DNA of 64,000 nt from Salipiger aestuarii. GTDB taxonomy: Bacteria; Pseudomonadota; Alphaproteobacteria; Rhodobacterales; Rhodobacteraceae. How positions within the stretch are numbered: the stretch's first letter is position 1; each line of letters begins with the position of its first letter. The notes under the pieces are model-generated. The model searched no databases. It was not told the DNA's origin and worked only from the letters and a program-made list of their open reading frames with translations. Where the stretch lies: assembly GCF_003259905.1 (NCBI RefSeq), contig NZ_QLMG01000007.1:62001-126000 (forward strand), in the 5' to 3' direction. The position numbers and the translations under genes are program-made. This document shows positions 1 to 8,433 of this stretch, piece after piece.

Positions 1-795
1 ATCGCGCGCACGGAACCGCCCTATGACGGCGAGCCGCTGATAAACGAGATCGAAAAACTGTATCTGCGCAGCATCGAGGCGGCGACAAAAAGCATCTACA
101 TCGAATCCCAGTATTTCGCGGCCGAGAAAATCTGCGCGGCGCTGGAAACGCGGCTGAGGGAACCCGACGGCCCCGAAATCGTCGTGATCAACCCCCTTGA
201 GGCCGAGTCGCAGCTTGAGGACGAGGCGATGCACGTTTTGCGCGGGCGGATGATCGACCGGCTGACGGCCGCCGACGCGCACCAGGGCCGTTTCCGCATT
301 TACCATCCCGCCAACAGCGCTGGCGAGGCGATCTATGTTCACGCGAAGATCATGATCGTCGATGACCGTATCCTGCGGCTCGGGTCCAGCAATCTCAACG
401 ATCGTTCCATGGGTTTCGACACCGAATGCGACGTCGCGGTTGAGGGACCGGCGGAACTGGTCACCGGATTTCGCACGCGTCTGCTGTCCGAGCATCTGGA
501 TGTCACCCCCGATGTTTTTGCCGAGACGCTGCAAGAGCAGGGGACGCTGATCGCCGCCATCGAGCGGCTGAATTCGGCAGAGGGGCGCGGCCTTCGCCGG
601 ATCGTGCCCGATGACGAGACTTCGCTGGGCAATTTCCTTGCCGATTCCCGCCTGCTTGATCCGCGCTATCTGCCGGGGCAGACGACCTCGGCGGGTGAGG
701 GGTTGCGTCCGCGGCATCTGGCCATATTCGCCGGGGTCGCCTTGGTGGGGTATCTCGGCTGGAAAGCATGGAGCAAGCGCAGGCACCATCGCTAG
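1..795 (+). CDS. Phospholipase D / cardiolipin synthase-like protein, C-terminal part
   Basis: This is the last 264 residues of a phospholipase D superfamily protein. The reading frame is open from base 1, so its start lies outside the window. The second HKD motif is seen around bases 337-420: VHAKIMIVDD followed by LGSSNLNDRSMGFDTE, giving the His-x-Lys-x4-Asp catalytic set and the usual downstream Asn/Glu. The C-terminus has one hydrophobic stretch (HLAIFAGVALVGYLGW) followed by a basic KRRHHR tail, so the enzyme is probably held at the membrane. The family transfers or hydrolyses phosphatidyl groups; whether this one makes cardiolipin or cleaves lipids cannot be told without the first HKD motif. 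Confidence 0.85.
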   Translation: MARTEPPYDGEPLINEIEKLYLRSIEAATKSIYIESQYFAAEKICAALETRLREPDGPEIVVINPLEAESQLEDEAMHVLRGRMIDRLTAADAHQGRFRIYHPANSAGEAIYVHAKIMIVDDRILRLGSSNLNDRSMGFDTECDVAVEGPAELVTGFRTRLLSEHLDVTPDVFAETLQEQGTLIAAIERLNSAEGRGLRRIVPDDETSLGNFLADSRLLDPRYLPGQTTSAGEGLRPRHLAIFAGVALVGYLGWKAWSKRRHHR

Positions 796-1160
796 ACGCG
801 CTTGTCTGTCCACCCGAAGGAACAGTCCGCCGCGATCCCGATCCCGACCGTCAGACCGCCCGCCGGGGACGACAGCGCCCCGGATATCGCTCCGATCAAT
901 ACTCGGCCCGACCCGTCAAAACCTGTCATAAATTAGGAGAACGGGCGGAACGTGAATGGCTTCGGCGGGTTAGGTCAGCACTGCTTCAAGGGTTGATGTT
1001 CCTGTCGACCCGGGCACCCGGCAACGCTTCCTGAATTGCGCCTGCAACGCATGGAACAGGGCGGTCGGACTGACAATCGAGACGGAAGAACACCACTGAC
1101 CTGCGCTTGTTCCAAAGGCGCGGGGCGTGTTCGGTTCGCCAAAAACAAAGGGAAGCCACC
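796..1160. other. Intergenic region, 365 bp, no gene recognised
   Basis: No reading frame here has the codon use of the neighbours. A purine-rich stretch (AAATTAGGAGAA near 930-942) resembles a ribosome binding site but no sensible ORF follows it. The region presumably carries the promoter of the PRC-barrel gene; no convincing -35/-10 pair was found. Confidence 0.4.
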
Positions 1161-2222
1161 ATGCCGACACCTATGAAAACGCTTTTGAACACCGCAGCAA
1201 TCAGCGCGTTCGCTGCATCCGGCGCGTTTGCTCAAACGGCCACCACGGAAACCGATATTCAGGGCGGCCAGGTGGTTGTCGAACAGGAAGACGCAACCGT
1301 AAACGTGTCCGTTCCCGACCCCGATATTGATGTGACGCAAGGCCAGCCCGTCGTCACCGTTGAGCAGCCGCAGCCGGAAATCACCGTTGTCGTGCCCGAG
1401 CCCACGGTAAAGGTCCGTCAGCAGGCCCCGATCATCACCGTCGAGCAAGCGCAGCCCCAGATCACCGTCGTTATCCCCGAACCTGTCGTGACCGTCATGG
1501 TGCCGAAGCCGAAGGTCGACGTTGAAACCGGCGAACCGATCATCGATCTCGATCAGCCCGAACCCGTCGTGCGCTTTGTCCGGCCCGAGCCGAAAATCAC
1601 GATTCAGGAAGCACAGCCGCGCGTCCAGTTCGAGCAAGGCGAAGCTCAGGTCGACGTTGCCGAAGCGCAAGAGGCGGATGTCAACGTGACTCAGAAAGAC
1701 GCTCAGGTGAATGTGGAGCAAGGCGAGGGCGCCAACGTTTCGGTTTCGAGTGAAGAGCCCGAGGTCAATGTCGTAGACGGGGCTGAAGCTGACGTCGAAA
1801 TCGAACAGATGCAGGCCCGCGTTGTCATGGAAGATTTCAACGCCGATGAACAGGGGAACATGGCCGACGAAGACCGCGCCCGCTACCAGGACACGGTCAA
1901 GGCGCTTCCGATCTTTGACCGCAATGTCGAAGACCTTATGGGTCACAGCGTGGCAACCGAGTCCGGCGAAGATGTCGGCGAGGTCGATTTCATCGGTGTT
2001 CGCGGTCAGACAATCGTCGCGATCGTGGGTGTCGGCGGTTTCCTCGGCATGGGGGAAAACGAAGTCGCCGTGCCGGTTGAAAAGCTGATCCTTCGCGGGG
2101 ACGAGTTGATCCTGCCCGAGTATACGCAGTCGCAACTGGAAAATATGCCGGAATACAATGAAAGCGAAGTCCGCATTCTGGAACCCGGCGTTCGTCTTGC
2201 CGAAGAGCTTGGCCTCGACTGA
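1161..2222 (+). CDS. Secreted PRC-barrel domain protein with Pro-Glu-Pro repeat region
   Basis: 353-residue exported protein. The ATG at 1161 follows an AAGGGAAG ribosome site and opens a signal peptide (MKTLLNTAAISAFAASGAFA within the first 24 residues). Residues about 35-215 are a degenerate repeat of short beta-strand-like units, for example ITVVVPEPTVKV, ITVVIPEPVVTV and VVRFVRPEPKITI, later more acidic (ADVNVTQKDAQVNVEQGEG). The C-terminus, about residues 252-335, matches a PRC-barrel fold (LMGHSVATESGEDVGEVDF, then a G-rich turn and VPVEKLILRGDELILP). PRC barrels act as small binding modules, and secreted versions are common in alphaproteobacteria with no settled function. The long acidic, valine-rich repeat suggests an extended periplasmic structure. 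The exact role is unknown. Confidence 0.85.
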   Translation: MPTPMKTLLNTAAISAFAASGAFAQTATTETDIQGGQVVVEQEDATVNVSVPDPDIDVTQGQPVVTVEQPQPEITVVVPEPTVKVRQQAPIITVEQAQPQITVVIPEPVVTVMVPKPKVDVETGEPIIDLDQPEPVVRFVRPEPKITIQEAQPRVQFEQGEAQVDVAEAQEADVNVTQKDAQVNVEQGEGANVSVSSEEPEVNVVDGAEADVEIEQMQARVVMEDFNADEQGNMADEDRARYQDTVKALPIFDRNVEDLMGHSVATESGEDVGEVDFIGVRGQTIVAIVGVGGFLGMGENEVAVPVEKLILRGDELILPEYTQSQLENMPEYNESEVRILEPGVRLAEELGLD

Positions 2223-2244
2223 CAAGCAAGCAGTTCAAAAAACC

Positions 2245-2326
2245 GGAAAAGGGAGGGCCATTCTTCCTTTTCCAAAGCAATACAAAGCCACGCTGCCGCC
2301 GTTCACCCGGGAGCAGCGTGGTTTAT
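2245..2326 (+). terminator. Terminator-like hairpins after the PRC-barrel gene
   Basis: Two inverted repeats follow the stop codon. The first is weak: GGAAAAG (2245-2251) pairs with CTTTTCC (2267-2273). The second is perfect: CCACGCTGC (2288-2296) pairs with GCAGCGTGG (2313-2321) and is followed by TTTATT. The second is the likelier intrinsic terminator; it also lies between two convergent genes and could serve both. Confidence 0.5.
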
Positions 2327-2371
2327 TCGTCCATTTATCTGCCAGAGCGTCGCTGACCTGCTGTTTGCGGG

Positions 2372-2782
2372 TCAATTCAATTCGGGTTGTAACGCGCAAT
2401 TGCCCAGGCGTCTGACGCTGAAATCCTGGATCAGGCCGCACGGGCGATGCACATGGGCGGCAGAGGAAACGACCACCGCATTGCCGCAGCCCATTTCGAC
2501 CGGCGACCAGGAGCTTTTGCCGAGATGAACGCGCAGACGCTGCACCGGCGGCGGCGTGACGACCGCCAGCCCGAACAGAACCAGGGCCGAAACCGACCTG
2601 TCCGCATATTCGATCGGGCGCTGCCCGGACAGATCCACGGGGCGGATGCAATCGCGATTGATCGGCGGATCATCCGGCGGTGGCAGGCGATAACAGGGAA
2701 AACCGTCACGCCAGATCGGGCGCGCCCCGATCGTTGATTGACGCGTCGGCACCAAGCCCGGCGCGCAGGAGTCGCCCCGCAC
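2372..2782 (-). CDS. Hypothetical protein, cysteine-containing, unrecognised
   Basis: A 136-residue reading frame beginning with GTG. I do not recognise the family. It is kept because its codons look like those of real genes here (CTG, GGC, ATC, GTC dominate) and the protein is not low complexity, with motifs such as IRPVDLSGQRPIEYADRSVS and VEMGCGNAVVVSSAAHV. It has several cysteines, no clear signal peptide and no membrane span. The start is uncertain: no good ribosome site precedes the GTG and an in-frame stop lies only 12 codons upstream, so the N-terminus may be damaged. It is convergent with the PRC-barrel gene. Confidence 0.45.
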   Translation of the reverse strand: MRGDSCAPGLVPTRQSTIGARPIWRDGFPCYRLPPPDDPPINRDCIRPVDLSGQRPIEYADRSVSALVLFGLAVVTPPPVQRLRVHLGKSSWSPVEMGCGNAVVVSSAAHVHRPCGLIQDFSVRRLGNCALQPELN

Positions 2783-3110
2783 CCGCGGAATGATGTGATT
2801 GCTGCGGGCGGATTGTCATGCGGCCGTGGTCTTGGGTAATTCGCCGGTCGGCGCGGCCCGAACAGCATCGTATCGAGATAGATGTCCCGCGAACCCGGCC
2901 CGGCATGACATTTCCAGATAGCGACCTGCGTATATGATAATTGACTTAGGCTCAGCGCAATGCGTTCCTTGGGTCACAGGGCATCTGAAACCATCTGAAT
3001 ATCCGCCCGACCAAAACGACCAATGGTCGCCCACAGCGCACCCCTGCCGGACATCGCGCCAACAAAAGACAAACGACAAATGCCCAACAGACAACCCGGA
3101 GGTTGAATCA
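2783..3110. other. Intergenic region upstream of the ABC importer operon
   Basis: 328 bp with no supported gene. It must hold the promoter of the seven-gene operon that starts at 3111. An AT-rich patch (TATATGATAATTGACTTAGG, 2931-2950) contains -10-like and TTGACT elements, but not at a standard spacing that would fix a promoter. The ribosome site CGGAGGT (3097-3103) directly before the first gene is clear. Confidence 0.4.
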
Positions 3111-4664
3111 ATGACACGCACACGCATGGCAACGCTGACTCTCTCGACGGTGCTGGGAATGGCGATGGCTCTGCCATCCTTTGCCGGCGGGGTTTTGCGA
3201 TACGGAATGGCCGCGCAGGATCTGGGCACGATGGATCCGCACCGCGCCACGACAACGCCCGACAAGCCGATCACCGGCTGGCTGTTCAACGGCCTTGTGC
3301 GGTTCAAGCCCGGATCGGACGACATCGGCGCGTTGGAACCGGACCTTGCCGAAAGCTGGGAACGCAACAAGGACGGCACGGTCTGGACCTTCAGACTGCG
3401 CGAAGGCGTAAAGTTCCATGGCGACTACGGCGAGGTCACCGCCGAGGACGTGGTCTATTCGCTCAACCGCAGCGCGGACCCGGAGACGTCGGCCTTTGCG
3501 TCGGACTATCGCGCCATCGACACGATCGAGGCGGTCGATCCCGCGACCGTGCGCATCACCCTCAAGCACCCGGTTCCCTCGTTGTTGGGACTGGTCGCAA
3601 ACTATCACGGCGGCAACATCGTATCGAAAAAAGCGGCCGAGGAACGCGGGGCGGATTTCGGGACGCAACCCATCGGAACCGGCCCCTTCATGATCAAGGA
3701 TTACATCCCGCAGGAACGTGTCGTCTTTGACGCCAACCCCGACTATTTTCGCGGCGTCCCCAAGCTGGACGGAATCGAATACCGCTATATCCCGTCGGAT
3801 TCATCGCGCGATCTGGCGTTGAAGGCGGGCGAACTTGACGTCTCGTACGGGCGCCAGGATCAGGAATGGATCGACAAGACCGAATCCACCGAAGGCCTCG
3901 TCGTCGACATCATGCGCCCTGCGGAATTGCAGCAATTCCACCTGAACACATCCTCGCCGCCGCTGGACAACATCGAGGTGCGCCGCGCCGTCGCCACCGC
4001 TTTGAACCGCGGCGAATTCATCCAGTTCATTGGCAGCAGCCTGGCCCAGCCCGCCGGTTCGGTTGTCCCGAACGGCAACCTTGGGTGGGACGGATCGACC
4101 CCGATCCATGGCGAGGGCGACGCCGAGGCCGCGCGCGGGATGCTGACCGAAGCGGGGTTCCCGGACGGGATTGAACTGTCCATGGTGCAGACCTCGCTGC
4201 CCACCATGCTGGGCGTGGCGCAGGTGGCACAAGCACAGCTGGCGCTGGCCGGGATCGACCTGCAGCTGAATGTCGTGGATCACCAGACATTCCACTCGCA
4301 AATCCGCGACGACCGCAGCCAGGTCATCTATTATTCGGCGGCGCGTTTCCCGGTGGCGGATGTCTTTCTCAGTCAGTTCTTCCATTCGGATTCGATTGTC
4401 GCGACGCCCACTGCCGCCACCAACTTTTCGCATTGCGACGCGGCAGACGAGGAAATCGTCAACGCGCGGATCGAACCGGATTCAGACAAGCAGAACGCGC
4501 TGTGGGCCACGGCCCAGAAGAAGATCATCGAAAACATCTGTGCGGTGCCGCTTTATGAACAGCTGATCGCCTATGGGCGGCGCGAAAATGTCGATTGGGG
4601 ATATGATCTTGAGGCGGAGATGCACCTTGGCCCCGTAGTCACCGAACAGACCGACATCGACTGA
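3111..4664 (+). CDS. ABC importer periplasmic binding protein, dipeptide/nickel class
   Basis: 517-residue solute-binding protein of family 5 (DppA/OppA/NikA type). The ATG at 3111 sits 7 bases after a good CGGAGGT site, and the N-terminus is a signal peptide ending near ALPSFAGG. Family features are visible: LRYGMAAQDLGTMDPH near the mature N-terminus, a WTFRLREGVKFHGDYGEVTAEDVVYS block, and YIPQERVVFDANPDYFRG. It captures substrate in the periplasm for the permeases encoded directly downstream. It opens a seven-gene operon that also encodes a molybdoenzyme and a flavin oxidase. The substrate is therefore more likely a peptide-like or N/S-oxide-bearing small molecule than plain dipeptides, but this is inference. 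Confidence 0.9.
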   Translation: MTRTRMATLTLSTVLGMAMALPSFAGGVLRYGMAAQDLGTMDPHRATTTPDKPITGWLFNGLVRFKPGSDDIGALEPDLAESWERNKDGTVWTFRLREGVKFHGDYGEVTAEDVVYSLNRSADPETSAFASDYRAIDTIEAVDPATVRITLKHPVPSLLGLVANYHGGNIVSKKAAEERGADFGTQPIGTGPFMIKDYIPQERVVFDANPDYFRGVPKLDGIEYRYIPSDSSRDLALKAGELDVSYGRQDQEWIDKTESTEGLVVDIMRPAELQQFHLNTSSPPLDNIEVRRAVATALNRGEFIQFIGSSLAQPAGSVVPNGNLGWDGSTPIHGEGDAEAARGMLTEAGFPDGIELSMVQTSLPTMLGVAQVAQAQLALAGIDLQLNVVDHQTFHSQIRDDRSQVIYYSAARFPVADVFLSQFFHSDSIVATPTAATNFSHCDAADEEIVNARIEPDSDKQNALWATAQKKIIENICAVPLYEQLIAYGRRENVDWGYDLEAEMHLGPVVTEQTDID

Positions 4665-4684
4665 CGCTTCGGGAAGGCGGGACC

Positions 4685-5629
4685 ATGCTGCGCTATTTCG
4701 GACGACGCGTGCTGACATTGATACCGACGCTGTTCGCGGTGCTGACGCTGGCCTTCGTATTGGTGCGTATCGTGCCGGGCGATCCGGCGCTGATCATCCT
4801 GGGTGATCAGGCCACCCCCGAGGCGATTGCGCGGTTCCACAGCGAAACCGGTCTGGATCTGCCGATCTGGCAGCAATACCTCGGCTTCCTCTCTGAACTG
4901 CTGCGGGGCGATCTGGGCGTGTCGATGATATCGAACCGGCCCGTACTTACCTCGATCATGGAGGTTTTGCCCTATACTCTGGAACTGTCGCTGGCCGGGG
5001 TCGCCGTCGGTGTGTCCTTCGGCGTGCCGCTGGGTGTGATCGCGGCGCGTTCGAACGGCGGCTGGGCCGATTGGGCGGTGCGCATCTTAACGCTGGGCGG
5101 GCTGTCTTTTCCGGCCTTTGTGTCGGCGGTGATGCTGCTGTTGGTGTTTTCCGTCTGGCTGGGCTGGTTTCCGGTGATCTCGACCGGGAAACCGATCACC
5201 GATCCCGTGGGAAGGCTGATGTCGCTGGCGCTGCCTGCTTTCAGTCTGGGACTGGTGATGATGGCCTATGTGGCACGGGTCACGCGGGGCGGCATGATGA
5301 ACGTCATGCGCTCGGATTTCATCCGCACGGCACGGGCCAAGGGGGTCCCGGCACGACGCATCGTCTGGAAACACGCGCTGCGCAACGTGCTTTTGGGGGT
5401 GGTGACCTTTACCGGCCTCTATTTCAGCGTGCTGATCGGCAATTCGGTCCTGACCGAGATCGTCTTCAACCGGCCCGGTCTGGGCAAGCTGGTGGTCGGT
5501 GCGCTGGAGCGGCGGGACTATACCCTGCTGCAAGGCCTGGTCGTGGCCTATGCGATCCTTGTGGTGCTGGTCAACGCGCTGACGGATCTGTGTTACGGGG
5601 CCGTTGATCCAAGGGTGAAAACAGAATGA
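4685..5629 (+). CDS. ABC importer permease, DppB type
   Basis: 314-residue inner-membrane permease. The N-terminus (LTLIPTLFAVLTLAFVLVRI then VPGDPA) is the standard DppB/OppB opening, with a large periplasmic loop before the remaining helices. The cytoplasmic coupling loop that docks on the ATPases is seen as FIRTARAKGVPARRIVWKHA. The ATG follows GGGAAGGCGGG. Its stop codon overlaps the next gene's start as ATGA at 5626-5629, so the two permeases are translationally coupled. It forms the translocation channel with the DppC-type partner. Confidence 0.92.
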   Translation: MLRYFGRRVLTLIPTLFAVLTLAFVLVRIVPGDPALIILGDQATPEAIARFHSETGLDLPIWQQYLGFLSELLRGDLGVSMISNRPVLTSIMEVLPYTLELSLAGVAVGVSFGVPLGVIAARSNGGWADWAVRILTLGGLSFPAFVSAVMLLLVFSVWLGWFPVISTGKPITDPVGRLMSLALPAFSLGLVMMAYVARVTRGGMMNVMRSDFIRTARAKGVPARRIVWKHALRNVLLGVVTFTGLYFSVLIGNSVLTEIVFNRPGLGKLVVGALERRDYTLLQGLVVAYAILVVLVNALTDLCYGAVDPRVKTE

Positions 5630-6480
5630 ACGATGCACCCGAAACCGGCCCGCCCCCGCGCAAGGTCCGCAGCCCCGGCTGGCATGCCATTGTCATCGGC
5701 GCCTCGATCATGGTGGTCGTCATCCTCGCGGCCCTGTTCGCGCCGTTGATCGCTCCGCATGACCCCTACGCGCAATCCATGCTGGCGCGGTTTCGCCCGC
5801 CTTCGGCCGAATACTGGCTGGGCTCGGACCGGTTCGGGCGGGACACCTTCTCGCGCATCCTCTACGGGTTGCGGATCACGCTGTGGACCGCCTTGGCCTC
5901 GACGGTGATGGCCATGGTCACGGGAACGGCAGCGGGAATCCTGTCGGGTTACCACGGCGGGCGGGTGGATCGCTGGATCTCCGCGGCCAACGACGTGCTG
6001 ATGAGCTTTCCGCAGATGGTGGCGGGGATCATCATCGTCGCGCTGCTGGGTCCGGGTGTCACCAACCTGATCATCGCCATCGCGATCACCACCTTTCCCG
6101 CCTTTTACCGCATGGCACGCTCCGCGGCACTGGCCTTGCGCGAACGTGACTACATCGACGCCTGCCGGGTGCTTGGCTATTCGGACCTGCGTATCGTGTC
6201 GCGACACATCCTGCCGGAAACGATGGACGACATGATCGTCATCGCGACACTCTGGCTGGCCACCGCTGTCAGAACCGAAAGCTCGCTGGCCTTTATCGGT
6301 CTGGGCGCGCCACCGCCGGCGGCCACGCTGGGCGGGCTGGTGCGCGAGGGGTTCGACAACCTGCTGGATTTTCCCGGCCTTGCCATCTGGCCGTCGCTGG
6401 CGATCCTGGTGGTAATGATCGGCCTCAACCTGATGGGCGACGGGTTGCGCGACGCCAATGATCCAAGGACCTCGGCATGA
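5626..6480 (+). CDS. ABC importer permease, DppC type
   Basis: 284-residue permease, partner of the preceding DppB-type subunit. It has the short cytoplasmic N-terminus, a first helix (HAIVIGASIMVVVILAALFA), the conserved LGSDRFGRDTFSRILYGLRI block of this subfamily, and the coupling loop ERDYIDACRVLGYSDLRIVS. It overlaps both neighbours by 4 bases (ATGA at each end), which indicates a single co-translated operon. Confidence 0.92.
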   Translation: MNDAPETGPPPRKVRSPGWHAIVIGASIMVVVILAALFAPLIAPHDPYAQSMLARFRPPSAEYWLGSDRFGRDTFSRILYGLRITLWTALASTVMAMVTGTAAGILSGYHGGRVDRWISAANDVLMSFPQMVAGIIIVALLGPGVTNLIIAIAITTFPAFYRMARSAALALRERDYIDACRVLGYSDLRIVSRHILPETMDDMIVIATLWLATAVRTESSLAFIGLGAPPPAATLGGLVREGFDNLLDFPGLAIWPSLAILVVMIGLNLMGDGLRDANDPRTSA

Positions 6481-7466
6481 GCGTTCTGGATGTGGACAAC
6501 CTGCGCACCACGCTGAACCTGAACGGGCGCGCCTGCCACGTCCTGCGCGATGTGTCCTTCCGCGTGGCCGAGGGCGAAACCCTGGCCATCGTCGGCGAAA
6601 GCGGCTGCGGCAAAAGTATGCTGGCCATGTCCATCATGGGTTTGCTGCCGTCTGTCGCCAGGATCACCCAAGGGCACGTCGTTCTGGACGGGCACGCCCT
6701 GGAGAAAGAACCCGAGCGCGCCATGGAAAAGATCCGCGGCGCCAGGATCGGCATGGTCTTTCAGGAGCCGATGACCGCATTGAACCCGGTGTTCACCGTC
6801 GGTGCCCAGATATCCGAACCGCTGCGCGATCATCTGGGGCTGTCCCGGCGCGACGCCCGCGAGGCCGCCATCGAGTTGATGGAAAAGGTCCGCATCCCCT
6901 CTGCCGCAAGCCGCTATACGTCATACCCGCACGAATTTTCCGGCGGCATGCGGCAGCGTGTGGTGATCGCCCTTGCGATCGCCTGTGGACCGCGCCTGTT
7001 GATCGCGGACGAGCCGACCACGGCGCTGGACGTGACCGTGCAGCGCCAGTTGCTGGATCTGCTGGACCACCTGCAGGACGAGGGGCGGATGGGGATGCTG
7101 CTGATCACCCACAACCTGGCCATTGTGGCGGGGCACGCCGACCGTGTTGTCGTCATGTATGGCGGTGATGTGGTGGAATCCGCCACCGTCCGCGATCTGT
7201 TCCGCAATCCCGCACATCCTTATGCACGCGCCCTGCTGGCCAGCCTGCCACGGGTTGACCGCGACCTGTCCGAACTGGCCTCCATTCCCGGGCGCGTGCC
7301 ACCGCTGGCCGGGCTGCCCGATGGCTGTCGCTTCAAGGATCGCTGCCCGCATGCGATGGACATATGCGAGCAGATGCCGCCCCCCACCGAAATGCCGGGC
7401 GAGGCCGGCCATAACGTGCGTTGCTGGCTGCACGTCGAAGGAGGCGAACATGCTGCTGACGGTTGA
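6477..7466 (+). CDS. ABC importer ATPase, DppD type
   Basis: 329-residue ATPase. Walker A is GESGCGKS near residue 40, the ABC signature is FSGGMRQRV near residue 155, and Walker B with the catalytic Glu is [12 protein letters not shown]. The C-terminal oligopeptide-transporter extension carries the cysteine cluster [14 protein letters not shown], which in relatives can bind an iron-sulfur cluster. It pairs with the DppF-type ATPase that follows and overlaps that gene by 17 bases. Confidence 0.92.
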   Translation: MSVLDVDNLRTTLNLNGRACHVLRDVSFRVAEGETLAIVGESGCGKSMLAMSIMGLLPSVARITQGHVVLDGHALEKEPERAMEKIRGARIGMVFQEPMTALNPVFTVGAQISEPLRDHLGLSRRDAREAAIELMEKVRIPSAASRYTSYPHEFSGGMRQRVVIALAIACGPRLLIADEPTTALDVTVQRQLLDLLDHLQDEGRMGMLLITHNLAIVAGHADRVVVMYGGDVVESATVRDLFRNPAHPYARALLASLPRVDRDLSELASIPGRVPPLAGLPDGCRFKDRCPHAMDICEQMPPPTEMPGEAGHNVRCWLHVEGGEHAADG

Positions 7467-8433
7467 CGCGCTCAGGGTGATCTATCCGATCAAACGTGGC
7501 TGGCCGGTGCCCGGAACCCACCGGTTGACGGCTGTGGACGGGGTCGGCTTTTCGGTCGATACAGGCGAGGCATTGGGCATCGTCGGCGAAAGCGGCTGCG
7601 GAAAATCCACCGTCGCCCGCGCGATCCTGCGTCTGGTCGAGCCGAGCGCAGGCAAGGTTGTGTTCGCGGGAGTCGACATCGCCCGCCTGCCGCTGCGCCG
7701 GATGCGGCACCTGCGCCCGAAGCTGCAAATGATCTTTCAGGATCCTGCCGCGTCGTTGTCGCCCCGGATGCGCATTGGCGCGGCGCTGGCAGAGGCGATC
7801 CGCGTGCATGACATCGCCAAAGGCAATGCCATCAACGATCTGGTGCGCAACGCTCTTGACGAGGTCGGCCTGCCGCCGAACTCTGTCGACAGGTACCCGC
7901 ATGAATTCTCGGGCGGGCAGAAACAGCGTATCGGCATCGCGCGCGCCCTGGTCCTGTCACCCGATCTGATCATCGCGGACGAGCCCGTCTCGGCGCTGGA
8001 CGTGTCGGTGCAGGCGCAAATCCTGAACCTGATGGCGCGGCTCAAGGCGGAACGCGGGATCGCCTTTGTCTTTATCTCGCATGATCTGGGCGTGGTGCGC
8101 CATTTCTGTGAACGCACCTCGGTGATGTATCTGGGGCAGGTGATCGAAAGCGGGGCCACCCGCGCCATTTTCGACGCCCCCGCCCATCCCTATACCCGCC
8201 TGCTGCGCAGCGTGTCGCCCGTGCCCGACCCCGAACGCACCGCCGCGCCGCTGGTCTTCGAGGGTGAGCCGCCTTCGCCGCTGGACCCGCCCGGCGGTTG
8301 CCGGTTTCATCCCCGTTGTCCCTTTGTCACCGGGGTGTGCCGCACCACCATGCCGGATCTGCGCCCGGTCGCTGCGCGTCAGGTGGCCTGCCATCACGCC
8401 GAATCCCTGCCTGCGAACGAGGACGCGCCATGA
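7450..8433 (+). CDS. ABC importer ATPase, DppF type
   Basis: 327-residue second ATPase of the importer. The ATG at 7450 is chosen because a strong AAGGAGG site (7438-7444) precedes it and because DppF-type proteins begin like this ([17 protein letters not shown]); longer in-frame extensions would run through the middle of dppD. Walker A is GESGCGKST, the signature is FSGGQKQRI and Walker B is LIIADEPVSALD. The C-terminal cysteine motif CRFHPRCPFVTGVC is present. Its stop overlaps the start of the molybdoenzyme gene (ATGA at 8430-8433). Confidence 0.92.
   Translation: MLLTVDALRVIYPIKRGWPVPGTHRLTAVDGVGFSVDTGEALGIVGESGCGKSTVARAILRLVEPSAGKVVFAGVDIARLPLRRMRHLRPKLQMIFQDPAASLSPRMRIGAALAEAIRVHDIAKGNAINDLVRNALDEVGLPPNSVDRYPHEFSGGQKQRIGIARALVLSPDLIIADEPVSALDVSVQAQILNLMARLKAERGIAFVFISHDLGVVRHFCERTSVMYLGQVIESGATRAIFDAPAHPYTRLLRSVSPVPDPERTAAPLVFEGEPPSPLDPPGGCRFHPRCPFVTGVCRTTMPDLRPVAARQVACHHAESLPANEDAP

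Noticed and set aside
947-971. EcfG-type general stress promoter (GGAAC, about 16 bp, GGTT) before the PRC-barrel gene
   Set aside because: The -10 is imperfect, it lies about 190 bp from the ATG, and Rhodobacterales generally lack the PhyR-EcfG system.
975-2225. Long minus-strand frame (416 codons) opposite the PRC-barrel gene
   Set aside because: It mirrors the repetitive codons of the real gene and has no family resemblance; the plus frame has a signal peptide and PRC domain.
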